DNA of 64,000 bases from an uncultured Mediterraneibacter sp. Lineage in GTDB: Bacteria; Bacillota; Clostridia; Lachnospirales; Lachnospiraceae. Positions within the stretch are counted from its first letter, which is position 1. The number at the start of each line of letters is the position of its first letter. Positions 8,911 to 17,076 of the stretch are shown here, in pieces. The stretch covers positions 62,001-126,000 of the forward strand of contig CALWLJ010000001.1 of assembly GCA_944381495.1 (NCBI GenBank). Reading direction: 5' to 3'. The notes beneath the pieces are model-generated. The model saw only the letters and a program-made list of their open reading frames with translations, made no database searches and was not told the DNA's origin. A program made the position numbers and the translations under genes.

Positions 8911-10359
8911 TTGCCGTCTGTTAAAAAAAATTATTTGTATAGTGTTGCATTTCAACTTCTGACAATATGCATGCCGCTTATTACCTCGCCCTATATATCT
9001 AGAGTTTTGGGAGCAGAAATGCTCGGCACGCAGACATATTGCTACTCAATAGCAAATTATTTTTATATTTTTGCTATGTTAGGAGTGGCAAATTACGGAA
9101 ACAGAAGTATCGCAAGAGTTAGAGATAACAAAAGGGAATTGACAAAGACTTTTTGGACAATCTATGACTTTCAGTTGATGAGAGCTGGAGTCATGACTTT
9201 GTTATATTTTTTATTTGTTTTTATATTTTTTCAGCAATATCGTATTATTGCATTCATCAATGGTATCTATGTCTTTTCAAGCGCAATAGAAATATCCTGG
9301 TTTTTCTTTGGCCTTGAGGAGTTTAAAATAACGGTTATCAGAAATGCAGTTCTTAAAATACTTAATACTATTTGTATTTTTATTTTTGTAAAAAGTAAAA
9401 GTGATTTATGGATTTACTCTCTATTAGTGTGTGGCAGTGCCGTTTTAACCAATGCTTCTCTTTGGGTATTTGCCAAAAGATATATAGGATTTTATAAACC
9501 TAAATTATTTGAGTTGTTACCACACATTAAGCCGGAAATAGTATTGTTTATCCCTGTAATATCTATTAGCATTTACAATGTAATGGACAAAGTAATGCTG
9601 GGGTATATGTGTACAACGACTGATGTAGGATATTACAATAATGCAGAATCTATTATTACGATCCCGTTAGGATTTATTACTGCATTGGGAAATGTAATGA
9701 TGCCACATGCGGCCAATCTTATCGCAAGAAAAAAAGAGGAACAATGTAAAGCAGAAATTGAAAAGTCGATTCTCTTTGTGATGTTGGTTAGCTGTCCAAT
9801 GGCGTTTGGTGTTGCTGGAATTTCTAATGTTTTTGCTCCTGTGTATTTTGGAAAGAATTTTTTGCCGTGTGCGACTTTGATGGCGTGGTTAGCCCCTAAA
9901 ATAGTTTTTTGTTCCTGGGCTAATGTGATTAGAACACAATATTTAATTCCAAGAAATAAGGATCGAGAATATATTATTTCTATTTTGGCCGGAGCTGGAA
10001 TAAATTTATTAATGAATTTATGTCTTATTCCGCATCTAGCTGCATTAGGCGCGGTTATTGGAACTATTTGCGCTGAATTTACTGTTGCGTTCATGCAAAC
10101 ATTTTTTGTGAGAAAACAATTACCTGTAAGACAATATTTGTTTGAGAGCATTCCCTTTATTGCATTTGGTTTTTTTATGTTTGTGTGCGTAAGAAAGATC
10201 GTGGAATATTTTGGCGTAAATGTGTTGTCATTATTAATTGGGATAATAAGCGGTATTCTTATATATATTACACTCGTTATTCTTTTTTTGCTCTTCAGCC
10301 AAAAAGCAGGAATTAATCATATTAGATCATCTATTCAGGAAATTTTAAAAAGAAAATAG
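8911..10359 (+). CDS. Wzx-like polysaccharide flippase (MATE/MOP superfamily)
   Basis: A 482-residue membrane protein with about 12-14 helices. The N-terminus is typical of Wzx/RfbX proteins (LTICMPLITSPYISRVLGAE), followed by YTYSIANYF-like and FGLEEFK segments. It flips lipid-linked repeat units across the membrane. The start codon is TTG at 8911, supported by GGGAGG about 13 bases upstream. It is the last gene of the AT-rich EPS block; an insertion sequence follows about 40 bases later. Confidence 0.9.
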   Translation: MPSVKKNYLYSVAFQLLTICMPLITSPYISRVLGAEMLGTQTYCYSIANYFYIFAMLGVANYGNRSIARVRDNKRELTKTFWTIYDFQLMRAGVMTLLYFLFVFIFFQQYRIIAFINGIYVFSSAIEISWFFFGLEEFKITVIRNAVLKILNTICIFIFVKSKSDLWIYSLLVCGSAVLTNASLWVFAKRYIGFYKPKLFELLPHIKPEIVLFIPVISISIYNVMDKVMLGYMCTTTDVGYYNNAESIITIPLGFITALGNVMMPHAANLIARKKEEQCKAEIEKSILFVMLVSCPMAFGVAGISNVFAPVYFGKNFLPCATLMAWLAPKIVFCSWANVIRTQYLIPRNKDREYIISILAGAGINLLMNLCLIPHLAALGAVIGTICAEFTVAFMQTFFVRKQLPVRQYLFESIPFIAFGFFMFVCVRKIVEYFGVNVLSLLIGIISGILIYITLVILFLLFSQKAGINHIRSSIQEILKRK

Positions 10360-10440
10360 TTTTTTATTTTTGTTTTATAAGAAATACCGATCTTTCCATG
10401 TGAACTTCCCGGATAATTAACGCTCAAAAAAGGAGTCGCT

Positions 10441-12147
10441 ATGTACCTGAATACAACAGTAAAGATTCCGGAGCTCAAGACCGGGATAACGAAGAAAAAA
10501 ATCAAAGGAACGATATACATTTACTACGAGTATGGGAGAAAATATTACTCAGACAAGAGGTATAATGTTTCCCAGTGTACGTCGATTGGAAAAGCGTGCG
10601 AAGACGATCCGGGCATGATGATACCTAACGGGAACTTTCTGAAGTACTTTCCTGATATCGAGCTTCCGGAAAAACTTCCGGTATCAGTCAGAAGCGGATG
10701 CATAAAGATAGGGAGCTGGCTTGCTATAAAAAAGGTCATCAAATACTATAAGCTTGATGAACGCCTCTTTGATATCATAGGCGATAAAAACGGGTTGTTT
10801 TTAGATTTGGTAGCATATACAGTCGTGGCAGAGAATAATGCTGCGCAGTACTATCCGGACTATGCTTATAACCATCCTCTGTTTACCGAAGGAATGAAGA
10901 TATACAGTGATTCAAAGATATCCTCTTTCCTTAGAGAAATCAAAAGAGATGACAGTATAACGTTCCAGAATGAATGGAACTCGGGCAGAGACCATAGGGA
11001 AAAGATCTACATTTCCTATGACTCGACCAATAAGCACTGTCAGGCGGGAGAAATAGAATTAGCCGAGTACGGGTACGAGAAAGACAGACAGAAGAAGCCG
11101 GTCTTCAACTTCTCTATAGCCTATGATAAGAAGAATTGCATACCGCTGTATTATGAGGTTTACTCAGGAAGTATCAATGATGTATCACAGCTTCAGTGCA
11201 TGCTGGAGAAGGCAAAGGCATATGGGTATAAGAATGCAGGATTTATACTTGACAGAGGATACTTCAGCGAATCCAATATAAAGTACATGGACAGAAATGG
11301 TTATGACTTTATCATCATGGTCAAGGGATATAAGGATATCGTAAACGGCCTGGTTCGAAAGATGAGAGGGACATTCGAGGATGAGTGGGAGTACACGATA
11401 CCTTATTATGACGTAAACGGTATTACTGTGAAGAGCAAGCTGTTTGAATCAGATGAGAAGGATAGATATTTCCATATCTATTATAACGACTTCCGGAAGG
11501 CAAAGGAAAAAGGGAAGCTGAAAGATAAGATCCAGGCACAGAGGGAAGCGCTTGAGAGGCTCAAGGGGAAACCGATAGAGGAAATAGACTCCGGATATAA
11601 TGCCTTTTTCGACCTGATCTGCCATAAGGGAGAAGACGGAGTAAACAGACTCAGATTCGTAAGAGAACGTAAGGATGTGATATCCGAAAGCGTGAAGCTC
11701 TGCGGGTACTTTGCCATTATAACATCCAGTAAGATGACTGCAGATGAGGCTTTAGACCTATATAAGAGCAGGGATGCCTCAGAGAAGCTCTTCAGGGGAG
11801 ATAAATCATATCTTGGCGAGAAGAGTGAGCGCGTCTATCACTCAGAGCCTATGCTCAGTAAGATCTTCATAGAGTTTGTGGCGCTCATCATACGAAATAA
11901 GATATATACGCTTCTGAAGGATAGGATGAAGGAGATTCACAAAAAGAAGAACTACATGACAGTGCCAGCAGCTCTTAAGGAGCTGGATAAGATAGAGATG
12001 CTGAGACAGGCAGATGGAGTATATCGGCTGGACCATGCCGTAACTGCCACTCAAAAGGACATCCTTCAGGCCTTTAATATAACGGCAGCTAACGTGAAGA
12101 AGGAAGCCGTGGAGGTATCGGAGGCTCTGAACACAAGTGTAGTATAA
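10441..12147 (+). CDS. IS1634/IS4-superfamily DDE transposase
   Basis: A 568-residue, apparently intact transposase. Candidate catalytic residues are the Asp in YISYDSTN (about residue 198), the Asp in FILDRGYFS (about 278) and the Glu of the IS4-superfamily YREK signature. That signature is visible as Y-x2-R-x3-E-x6-K within LYKSRDASEKLFRGDK (about 440-455). A zinc-ribbon-like N-terminus is absent. Ribosome binding site AAAGGAG lies just upstream of the ATG. It catalyses cut-and-paste movement of the surrounding element. Confidence 0.9.
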   Translation: MYLNTTVKIPELKTGITKKKIKGTIYIYYEYGRKYYSDKRYNVSQCTSIGKACEDDPGMMIPNGNFLKYFPDIELPEKLPVSVRSGCIKIGSWLAIKKVIKYYKLDERLFDIIGDKNGLFLDLVAYTVVAENNAAQYYPDYAYNHPLFTEGMKIYSDSKISSFLREIKRDDSITFQNEWNSGRDHREKIYISYDSTNKHCQAGEIELAEYGYEKDRQKKPVFNFSIAYDKKNCIPLYYEVYSGSINDVSQLQCMLEKAKAYGYKNAGFILDRGYFSESNIKYMDRNGYDFIIMVKGYKDIVNGLVRKMRGTFEDEWEYTIPYYDVNGITVKSKLFESDEKDRYFHIYYNDFRKAKEKGKLKDKIQAQREALERLKGKPIEEIDSGYNAFFDLICHKGEDGVNRLRFVRERKDVISESVKLCGYFAIITSSKMTADEALDLYKSRDASEKLFRGDKSYLGEKSERVYHSEPMLSKIFIEFVALIIRNKIYTLLKDRMKEIHKKKNYMTVPAALKELDKIEMLRQADGVYRLDHAVTATQKDILQAFNITAANVKKEAVEVSEALNTSVV

Positions 12148-12162
12148 GGTGAGGGTATAAAG

Positions 12163-12381
12163 ATGGCAAGAAAGAAGATAGATATAAGCATCCGGTTACA
12201 GAGACAGGAAAAGAAAATCCTCGAGCTTACTGATCAGCTTAATGCTGCTAAGGATGAGTATGAGAAACTGCTGATAGAACAGAAAGAAGCTGAAAAGGAG
12301 AAGTTACTCGAAGCTTATGAGAAAAGTAGAAGGAGCCTTGACGAGGTAATAGATTTTTTGAAGGGTAAGGCTGATATCTGA
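12163..12381 (+). CDS. Small coiled-coil protein of the insertion sequence, copy 1
   Basis: A 72-residue, Lys/Glu-rich protein predicted to be one long coiled coil (heptad-like LELTDQLNAAKDEYEKLL). The C-terminus AYEKSRRSLDEVIDFLKG resembles that of the next small gene. It begins 15 bases after the transposase stop, with GGTGAGGG upstream, inside the inverted repeats, so it travels with the element. Function is unknown; an accessory role in transposition or its control is inference. Confidence 0.6.
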   Translation: MARKKIDISIRLQRQEKKILELTDQLNAAKDEYEKLLIEQKEAEKEKLLEAYEKSRRSLDEVIDFLKGKADI

Positions 12382-12399
12382 CGAAGGGAATCAAGGAGG

Positions 12400-12657
12400 A
12401 TGAGTGTGACAAAAAGGGAAATGGAAGCATTGGATAGGAAGATCGAAAAGCTCGGCTCTAAAGTATCTGAAGCAAAAAGGGAGTATGACACATTACTTGA
12501 ACAGATGTCCGAGCTGCTGGAACAGAGATATCCTGAGCGGCGTGAAGAGGCGATCAAGGAGCGATTATACGAGGCCTACAAGAGAAGTGGGAAGACGGTA
12601 GACTTTATAATTGATTTTATTGATAATGCTGATGACGAAGATGATTTTTGGGCATAA
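12400..12657 (+). CDS. Small coiled-coil protein of the insertion sequence, copy 2
   Basis: An 85-residue coiled-coil protein paralogous to the upstream 72-residue one; AYKRSGKTVDFIIDFI aligns with its C-terminus. It ends in an acidic tail (DNADDEDDFWA). AAGGAGG lies just before the start; ATG 12400 is in frame and GTG 12406 is an alternative. The gene ends 33 bases before the right inverted repeat. I do not recognise a named family. Confidence 0.6.
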   Translation: MSVTKREMEALDRKIEKLGSKVSEAKREYDTLLEQMSELLEQRYPERREEAIKERLYEAYKRSGKTVDFIIDFIDNADDEDDFWA

Positions 12658-12754
12658 TATGCAATCCTAATCCGCTCAAACTTAGCGATTGAGAGTTAAA
12701 AATACAGGAAGTTCACATTAAAAAACTCAGGAAGTTAAGGGTAAAGTTCCTTCT

Positions 12755-12772
12755 AAAACATTAGGTTGACAT
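12755..12772 (+). repeat. Interspersed element AAAACATTAGGTTGACAT, copy 1
   Basis: An 18-bp sequence found identically at 14913-14930 and 25676-25693 and degenerate at about 19749-19765. It includes a perfect TTGACA. Three of the copies precede Rpn-like nuclease genes and the 25676 copy forms a consensus promoter. The shared context AAAGTTC(C/T)TTCT just upstream at 12755 and 14913 shows these are parts of a longer duplicated segment. Confidence 0.7.
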
Positions 12773-12813
12773 AAAAAAGAAATTCTTAATTTTATTTTTA
12801 ACATTTATTTCTC

Positions 12814-12842
12814 TTGCGCCTGTCCGTTTTTCGTACTATAAT
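12814..12842 (+). promoter_or_regulatory. Promoter of Rpn-like gene A1
   Basis: TTGCGC at 12814-12819, a 17-base spacer and TATAAT at 12837-12842. It is identically arranged at 15987-16015 before A2. Transcription from here would give a leader of about 315 bases before the ATG at 13165. That leader has no other convincing gene. Confidence 0.65.
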
Positions 12843-13164
12843 AACGAAAAGCATTATTTTTCTATATGTGTCATACAGATGACGAGTTCTGATATCTAAA
12901 CCTGAACATTTATCTGCCGGAGAAGCATGAATGATCCGGCGTCAAACAGAAATCTCAATGCTTTGGATCCCATTACAATAGCAGAGAGATTTCCGTTAAA
13001 TTCAGCGGATACAGATCATCAGTTGCTGACAGCCAAACGTATTCCGAGATAACAAGAATCATAAAGATTCGCTCCATGGAGCCGACGGCAGAATGTTCCA
13101 TTTATTATCTAACGTTGGAAGGCAAAACGAAATCTCCTGCACCACAGAAAAAGGAGGTTGATCT

Positions 13165-14052
13165 ATGCCGAAGAAAGTCACACCCACTGAGAACACCGTC
13201 AACTGTGAGTACAAGTCAAGTATCTTTGCCATGCTCTTCCGGGATAAGACAAAGCTGCTGGAATTGTACAATGCCATCAGCAGCACGGAATTTACAGACC
13301 CTGACCTGTTGAAGGTTGTTACTCTGGAGAACGCCATCTATATGGGACTCAAGAACGATCTTTCTTTTATCGTTCTTGAGATCAGGCTGTATCTGTATGA
13401 ACATCAGTCCACCCCGAATCCGAACATGCCCCTGAGGGATCTGCTCTATGTAGCAGATGAGTTTTCAGACCTTACAAAGGACATGAACCTTTACGGCAGC
13501 CGGAAGATCAGGATTCCCGCGCCTCATTTCTTCATCTTTTATAACGGAGAGGAAGATCGCCCGGACCGGGATGTGCTGAAACTGTCAGATCTATATTATG
13601 AAAAGGAAGAGGATCCTTCTCTGGAGCTGAAAGCAATCGCACTGAACATCAACAAAGGACATAATCCCGAATTGATGGAAACTTGTCAGACCCTTCGAGA
13701 ATATGCGGAATACACAGACCGCGTCCGGCAATATGCGAAGGAGATGCCGCTGGAAGAAGCAGTGGAGCGTGCCATTACGGAGTGCATCCGGGAAGGAATC
13801 CTTGAGGATTTTCTGAAAAAGAATCGAGCGGAGGCGATGAAGGTGAGCATCTATGAATATGACGCTCAGAAACATATTGAGATGGAGAGAGAGGATAGTT
13901 ATAGGGATGGCTATCAGGCTGGTAAGGACGATGGCTACCGGCAGATCATCCGAACGATGCTGTCCAATGGCAGGACTGTCGCACAGATTTCGGCGGAGCT
14001 GGAGATAGAGGAGGACAGAGTAATCGAGTTGGCCGGCAAATCAGAGGATTAG
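13165..14052 (+). CDS. Rpn-like PD-(D/E)XK nuclease/transposase family protein A1
   Basis: A 295-residue member of the Rpn/YhgA-like (putative transposase, recombination-promoting nuclease) superfamily. The restricted nuclease core is KNDLSFIVLEIRLYLYEHQ, where the Asp and the E-x-Q pair stand for D...ExK. It is followed by STPNPNMPLRDLLYVADEF and PAPHFFIFYNGEE. The C-terminal third is charged helical sequence ending in a DGYQAGKDDGY repeat and a small helix-turn-helix-like tail (RTVAQISAELEIEEDRVIEL). AAAGGAGG precedes the ATG. The core is nearly identical to A2, but the last 45 residues differ. Confidence 0.8.
   Translation: MPKKVTPTENTVNCEYKSSIFAMLFRDKTKLLELYNAISSTEFTDPDLLKVVTLENAIYMGLKNDLSFIVLEIRLYLYEHQSTPNPNMPLRDLLYVADEFSDLTKDMNLYGSRKIRIPAPHFFIFYNGEEDRPDRDVLKLSDLYYEKEEDPSLELKAIALNINKGHNPELMETCQTLREYAEYTDRVRQYAKEMPLEEAVERAITECIREGILEDFLKKNRAEAMKVSIYEYDAQKHIEMEREDSYRDGYQAGKDDGYRQIIRTMLSNGRTVAQISAELEIEEDRVIELAGKSED
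13652..13902 (+). repeat. Internal direct repeat, donor part in A1
   Basis: These 251 bases recur at 14092-14342 with an offset of 440 bases and only a few differences. The repeated part encodes the helical linker before the C-terminal tail, so recombination between the copies would swap or delete tails. Confidence 0.9.
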
Positions 14053-14054
14053 TT

Positions 14055-14534
14055 TTGATAAATGGTATTGTTACTGGAGAGAAGAAATCTTACAAAGGAC
14101 ATAATCCCGAACTGATGGAAACCTGTCAGATCCTTCGAGAATATGCGGAATACACAGACCGCGTCCGGAGATACGCGAAGGAAATGCCGCTGGAAGAAGC
14201 GGTGGAGCGTGCCATTACGGAGTGCATCCGGGAAGGAATCCTTGAAGATTTTCTGAAAAAGAATCGAGCGGAGGCGATGAAGGTGAGCATCTACGAATAT
14301 GACGCTCAGAAACATATCAAGATGGAGAGAGAGGATAGTTATCAGGCTGGAAGGAATGATGGCTATCAGGCCGGCAGAGAGGATGGTTATCAGAGTGGAA
14401 AGGATGATGGCCGAACGGAGATGCTGCGGCAGGTCATCCGCACAATGTTGACCAATGGAAAGACTGTCTCACAGATAGCTGCTGATCTTGGGATGGATGA
14501 GAAAAGTGTGGACGACTTGAGCGGCAAATCGTAA
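14055..14534 (+). pseudogene. Orphan C-terminal cassette of an Rpn-like gene (A1')
   Basis: A 5'-truncated duplicate of the Rpn-like gene, placed immediately after the A1 stop. It lacks the nuclease core and keeps only KGHNPELMETCQILREYAEY through the C-terminus. It carries three DGYQAG-type repeats and the tail RQVIRTMLTNGKTVSQIAAD, which matches A2 and not A1. An open frame of 159 codons begins at 14055, but no good ribosome binding site is present. It is probably not an independent gene; it may act as a reservoir of an alternative tail. Confidence 0.7.
14340..14411 (+). repeat. Three 24-bp tandem repeats (YQAGxxDG)
   Basis: Three in-frame 24-bp units encoding YQAGRNDG-type octapeptides. 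The homologous array in A2 has four units and A1 has about one, so the copy number varies between paralogues. Confidence 0.8.
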
Positions 14535-14608
14535 GATCAGTCCGGATAAAGTGTACCTTTTACAGGAGCTTTATATAGCGCTTACAAAACAGTTATCCCC
14601 GGAACGGA

Positions 14609-14902
14609 TTGAAGAAACCATTGACCCGGAACAGGACGGACCTGCTCCATTTATGCGAGATTCACGGTTTACGGCCTATTCTTTTGTGGAATTATCTGTT
14701 CCCATCCGCAGAAAACATGCTGCAGATCATGCCCTCTGTGGAAAAGTACCGGTGGCTTCTCCCCGCAGCGTGGATAAAGCGGTGGTGGCTTGGAGCATTC
14801 CGCCGTCGGAGCCACTCTATACATACAATGAAATCCATGTTCAAAGATGACGATGGACGTGGACAGAAAGAATATCAGATGTTGAAAGAACTGGGATTAT
14901 AA
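14609..14902 (+). pseudogene. Relic of a nucleotidyltransferase-family (NTP_transf_5-like) gene, 3' end
   Basis: The frame encodes LLWNYLFPSAENMLQIMPS and LLPAAWIKRWWLGAF, ending in a KELGL-type terminus. This looks like the C-terminal part of the nucleotidyltransferase family (PF14907-like) common in Firmicutes polysaccharide loci. The catalytic N-terminal domain is missing. The sequence from about 14540 to 14600 instead matches the region after A2 (17290-17362). A second relic of the same gene is at 19307-19759. Family assignment rests on my reading of the C-terminal pattern. Confidence 0.5.
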
Positions 14903-14912
14903 AGTTCTTTCT

Positions 14913-14930
14913 AAAACATTAGGTTGACAT
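14913..14930 (+). repeat. Interspersed element AAAACATTAGGTTGACAT, copy 2
   Basis: Identical to the copies at 12755 and 25676. It sits 20 bases after the nucleotidyltransferase relic stop and about 120 bases before the B1 gene. Confidence 0.7.
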
Positions 14931-14958
14931 AAAAACAAATAGTCTTTAAAAGTTTTCC

Positions 14959-14987
14959 TTGCGTTTTCTATTTTTATAAAGTAATAT
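14959..14987 (+). promoter_or_regulatory. Promoter of Rpn-like gene B1
   Basis: TTGCGT at 14959-14964, a 17-base spacer and TAATAT at 14982-14987. The same arrangement occurs before B2. The TTGC(G/C) -35 is shared with the A promoters. Confidence 0.55.
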
Positions 14988-15049
14988 ATGCGTAACGATA
15001 AAAACGAATTAAAGAATAGAAATGCAATGAAAGGTAGGCGTATGCTGAT

Positions 15050-15895
15050 ATGGTTCAGAGAGAAAGTGGAATTCAGCTTCATTATGAAAAATATCGGAAG
15101 ATCATTCAGGGCCTTACACTGATGAGCGATGCCCTTATGAGGAATGTACTGAGAGACATCAAGTGTGCCGAATATGTCATTCGGATCATTATGGAACAGG
15201 CAGATCTGAAAATTGTCGATGTGACGATCCAGCAGGATAATAAGAATCTCAGAGGACGTTCCGCAGTATTAGACTGTGTAGCAGAGGATGCCTGTGGAGA
15301 CAGATATGAAGTAGAGGTTCAGCAGGGAAGCGGTGGAGCTTCGCCGAAGAGAGCAAGATACCACAGCGCTGTCCTTGACGCCAATACCCTGGAGCCAGGG
15401 AAAGATTTTGACACATTACCGAAGAGTTATGTTATATTTATTACAGACGAAGACATCGCCGGGGCAGGTCTTCCTATATATCACGTTGCGAAAACAGTGA
15501 AAGAAACAAAGGAAGAATTCGGAGATCAGGCGTATATTATATACGTGAATTCTAAAATCCAGGATGATACCGAACTGGGAAGGCTGATGCATGATTTTCA
15601 TTGCAAAAGTCCGGATGATATGTACAGCAGAGTTCTGGCGGAACGAGTACGAAGCATAAAAGAAACTCAGAAAGGAGAAGATGATATGTGCCGTGAAATG
15701 GAAAAGATATATGAAGAAGGTCTGGAAAAAGGAATAGAAGAAGGGCGAGCAAAGGGAATAGAAGAAAAGGCACGGGAAACGGTTCGGAATCTTTCTGCAA
15801 TGGGGCTTTCGGCGGACAAGATCGCCAGCGCGGTTCAGGTGAGTATAGAAGAAGTTCGGGAGTGGCTTTCAGACGGAGCAAAGGCAGTCAGATGA
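15050..15895 (+). CDS. PD-(D/E)XK nuclease family transposase (PDDEXK_2, Rpn-like) B1
   Basis: A 281-residue protein with the nuclease core GRSAVLDCVAEDACGDRYEV followed by EVQQ, where Asp and E-x-Q form the active site. The typical GGASPKRARYHSAVLDANTL, SYVIFITDEDIAG and LGRLMHDFHCKSPDDM blocks come after it. The C-terminus has a Glu-rich helix with EEGxEKGIEEG repeats and a small helix-turn-helix-like end (GLSADKIASAVQVSIEEV). Family members are annotated as transposase-like nucleases; in E. coli the related Rpn proteins stimulate recombination. Start at 15050 is preferred; ATG 15122 is an alternative. Confidence 0.85.
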   Translation: MVQRESGIQLHYEKYRKIIQGLTLMSDALMRNVLRDIKCAEYVIRIIMEQADLKIVDVTIQQDNKNLRGRSAVLDCVAEDACGDRYEVEVQQGSGGASPKRARYHSAVLDANTLEPGKDFDTLPKSYVIFITDEDIAGAGLPIYHVAKTVKETKEEFGDQAYIIYVNSKIQDDTELGRLMHDFHCKSPDDMYSRVLAERVRSIKETQKGEDDMCREMEKIYEEGLEKGIEEGRAKGIEEKARETVRNLSAMGLSADKIASAVQVSIEEVREWLSDGAKAVR

Positions 15896-15961
15896 TATAT
15901 TTCTGAATTAATGTTTCTGATAAAAAGTTTCTTTACAGAACAAAGGAATGTTACAAGTGTG

Positions 15962-17076
15962 ATTTTATTTTTAACATTTATTTCTCTTGCGCCTGTCCGC
16001 TTTTCGTACTATAATAACGAAAAGCATTATTTTTCTATATGTGTCATACAGATGACAAGTTCTGATATCTAAACCTGAACATTTATCTACCAGAGAAGCA
16101 TGAATGCTCCGGCGTCAAACAGAAATCTCAATGCTTTGGATCCCATTACAACAGCAGAGAGATTTCCATTAAGTTCAGCGGATACAGAGCGTTAGTTGCT
16201 GACAGCCAAACGTATTCCGAGATAACAAGGATCATAAAGATTCGCTCCATGGAGCCGACGGCAGAATGTTCCATTTATTATCTAACGTTGGAAGGCAAAA
16301 CGAAATCTCCTGCACCACAGAAAAAGGAGGTTGATCTATGCCGAAGAAAGTCACACCCACTGAGAACACCGTCAACTGTGAGTACAAGTCAAGTATCTTT
16401 GCCATGCTCTTCCGGGATAAGACAAAGCTGCTGGAATTGTACAATGCCATCAGCAGCACGGAATTTACAGACCCTGACCTGTTGAAGGTTGTTACTCTGG
16501 AGAACGCCATCTATATGGGACTCAAGAACGATCTTTCTTTTATCGTTCTTGAGATCAGGCTGTATCTGTATGAACATCAGTCCACCCCGAATCCGAACAT
16601 GCCCCTGAGGGATCTGCTCTATGTAGCAGATGAGTTTTCAGACCTTACAAAGGACATGAACCTTTACGGCAGCCGGAAGATCAGGATTCCCGCGCCTCAT
16701 TTCTTCATCTTTTATAACGGAGAGGAAGAACGCCCGGACCGGGATGTGCTGAAACTGTCAGATCTATATTATGAAAAGGAAGAGGATCCTTCCCTGGAGC
16801 TGAAAGCGATCGCACTGAACATCAACAAAGGACATAATCCCGAACTGATGGAAACTTGTCAGACCCTTCGAGAATATGCGGAATACACGGACCGCGTCCG
16901 GCAATATGCGAAGGAGATGCCGCTGGAAGAAGCAGTGGAGCGTGCCATTACTGAGTGCATCCGGGAAGGAATCCTTGAGGATTTTCTGAAAAAGAATCGA
17001 GCGGAGGCGATGAAGGTGAGCATCTACGAATATGACGCTCAGAAACATATCGAGATGGAGAAAAAGGATAGTTATC
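15962..17076 (+). repeat. Duplicated unit A, second copy
   Basis: Counterpart of 12789-13902 at offset 3173, including promoter, leader and most of the Rpn-like coding sequence. After about 17076 it follows the tail type found in the orphan cassette, not that of A1. Confidence 0.9.
15987..16015 (+). promoter_or_regulatory. Promoter of Rpn-like gene A2
   Basis: TTGCGC at 15987-15992, a 17-base spacer and TATAAT at 16010-16015, identical in arrangement to the A1 promoter. The leader to the ATG is about 320 bases and conserved between the copies. Confidence 0.65.

Larger units (their letters stand above)
10398..12718 (+). mobile_element. Complete IS1634/IS4-type insertion sequence
   Basis: The element is bounded by imperfect 28-bp inverted repeats at 10398-10425 and 12691-12718. 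Outer ends read ATGTGAACTTCC on the left and the reverse complement on the right. It carries a 568-residue DDE transposase and two small ORFs. No target-site duplication is evident on comparing the flanking six to eight bases. It sits between the EPS cluster and the Rpn-like nuclease array; its right end lies 37 bases from the repeated AAAACATTAGGTTGACAT element. Confidence 0.85.
12789..13902 (+). repeat. Duplicated unit A, first copy
   Basis: This stretch matches 15962 onward at a constant offset of 3173 bases with no length change and only scattered substitutions by eye. It covers the promoter, the roughly 320-base leader and most of the nuclease coding sequence. It is a recent duplication. 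Confidence 0.9.
14681..15895 (+). repeat. Duplicated unit B, first copy
   Basis: This segment, comprising the nucleotidyltransferase relic, an intergenic promoter and a whole Rpn-like gene, recurs at 19517-20702 with small indels. Units A and B alternate as A1-B1-A2-B2. Confidence 0.85.

Noticed and set aside
10381-12740. Target-site duplication of the insertion sequence
   Set aside because: The bases flanking the inverted repeats (CTTTCC left, TAAAAA right) do not match, so no duplication can be claimed.
12927-13050. A roughly 41-codon ORF in the leader of the A-type nuclease gene
   Set aside because: The copy in the second unit stops earlier and differs in residues without sign of protein conservation; no ribosome binding site.
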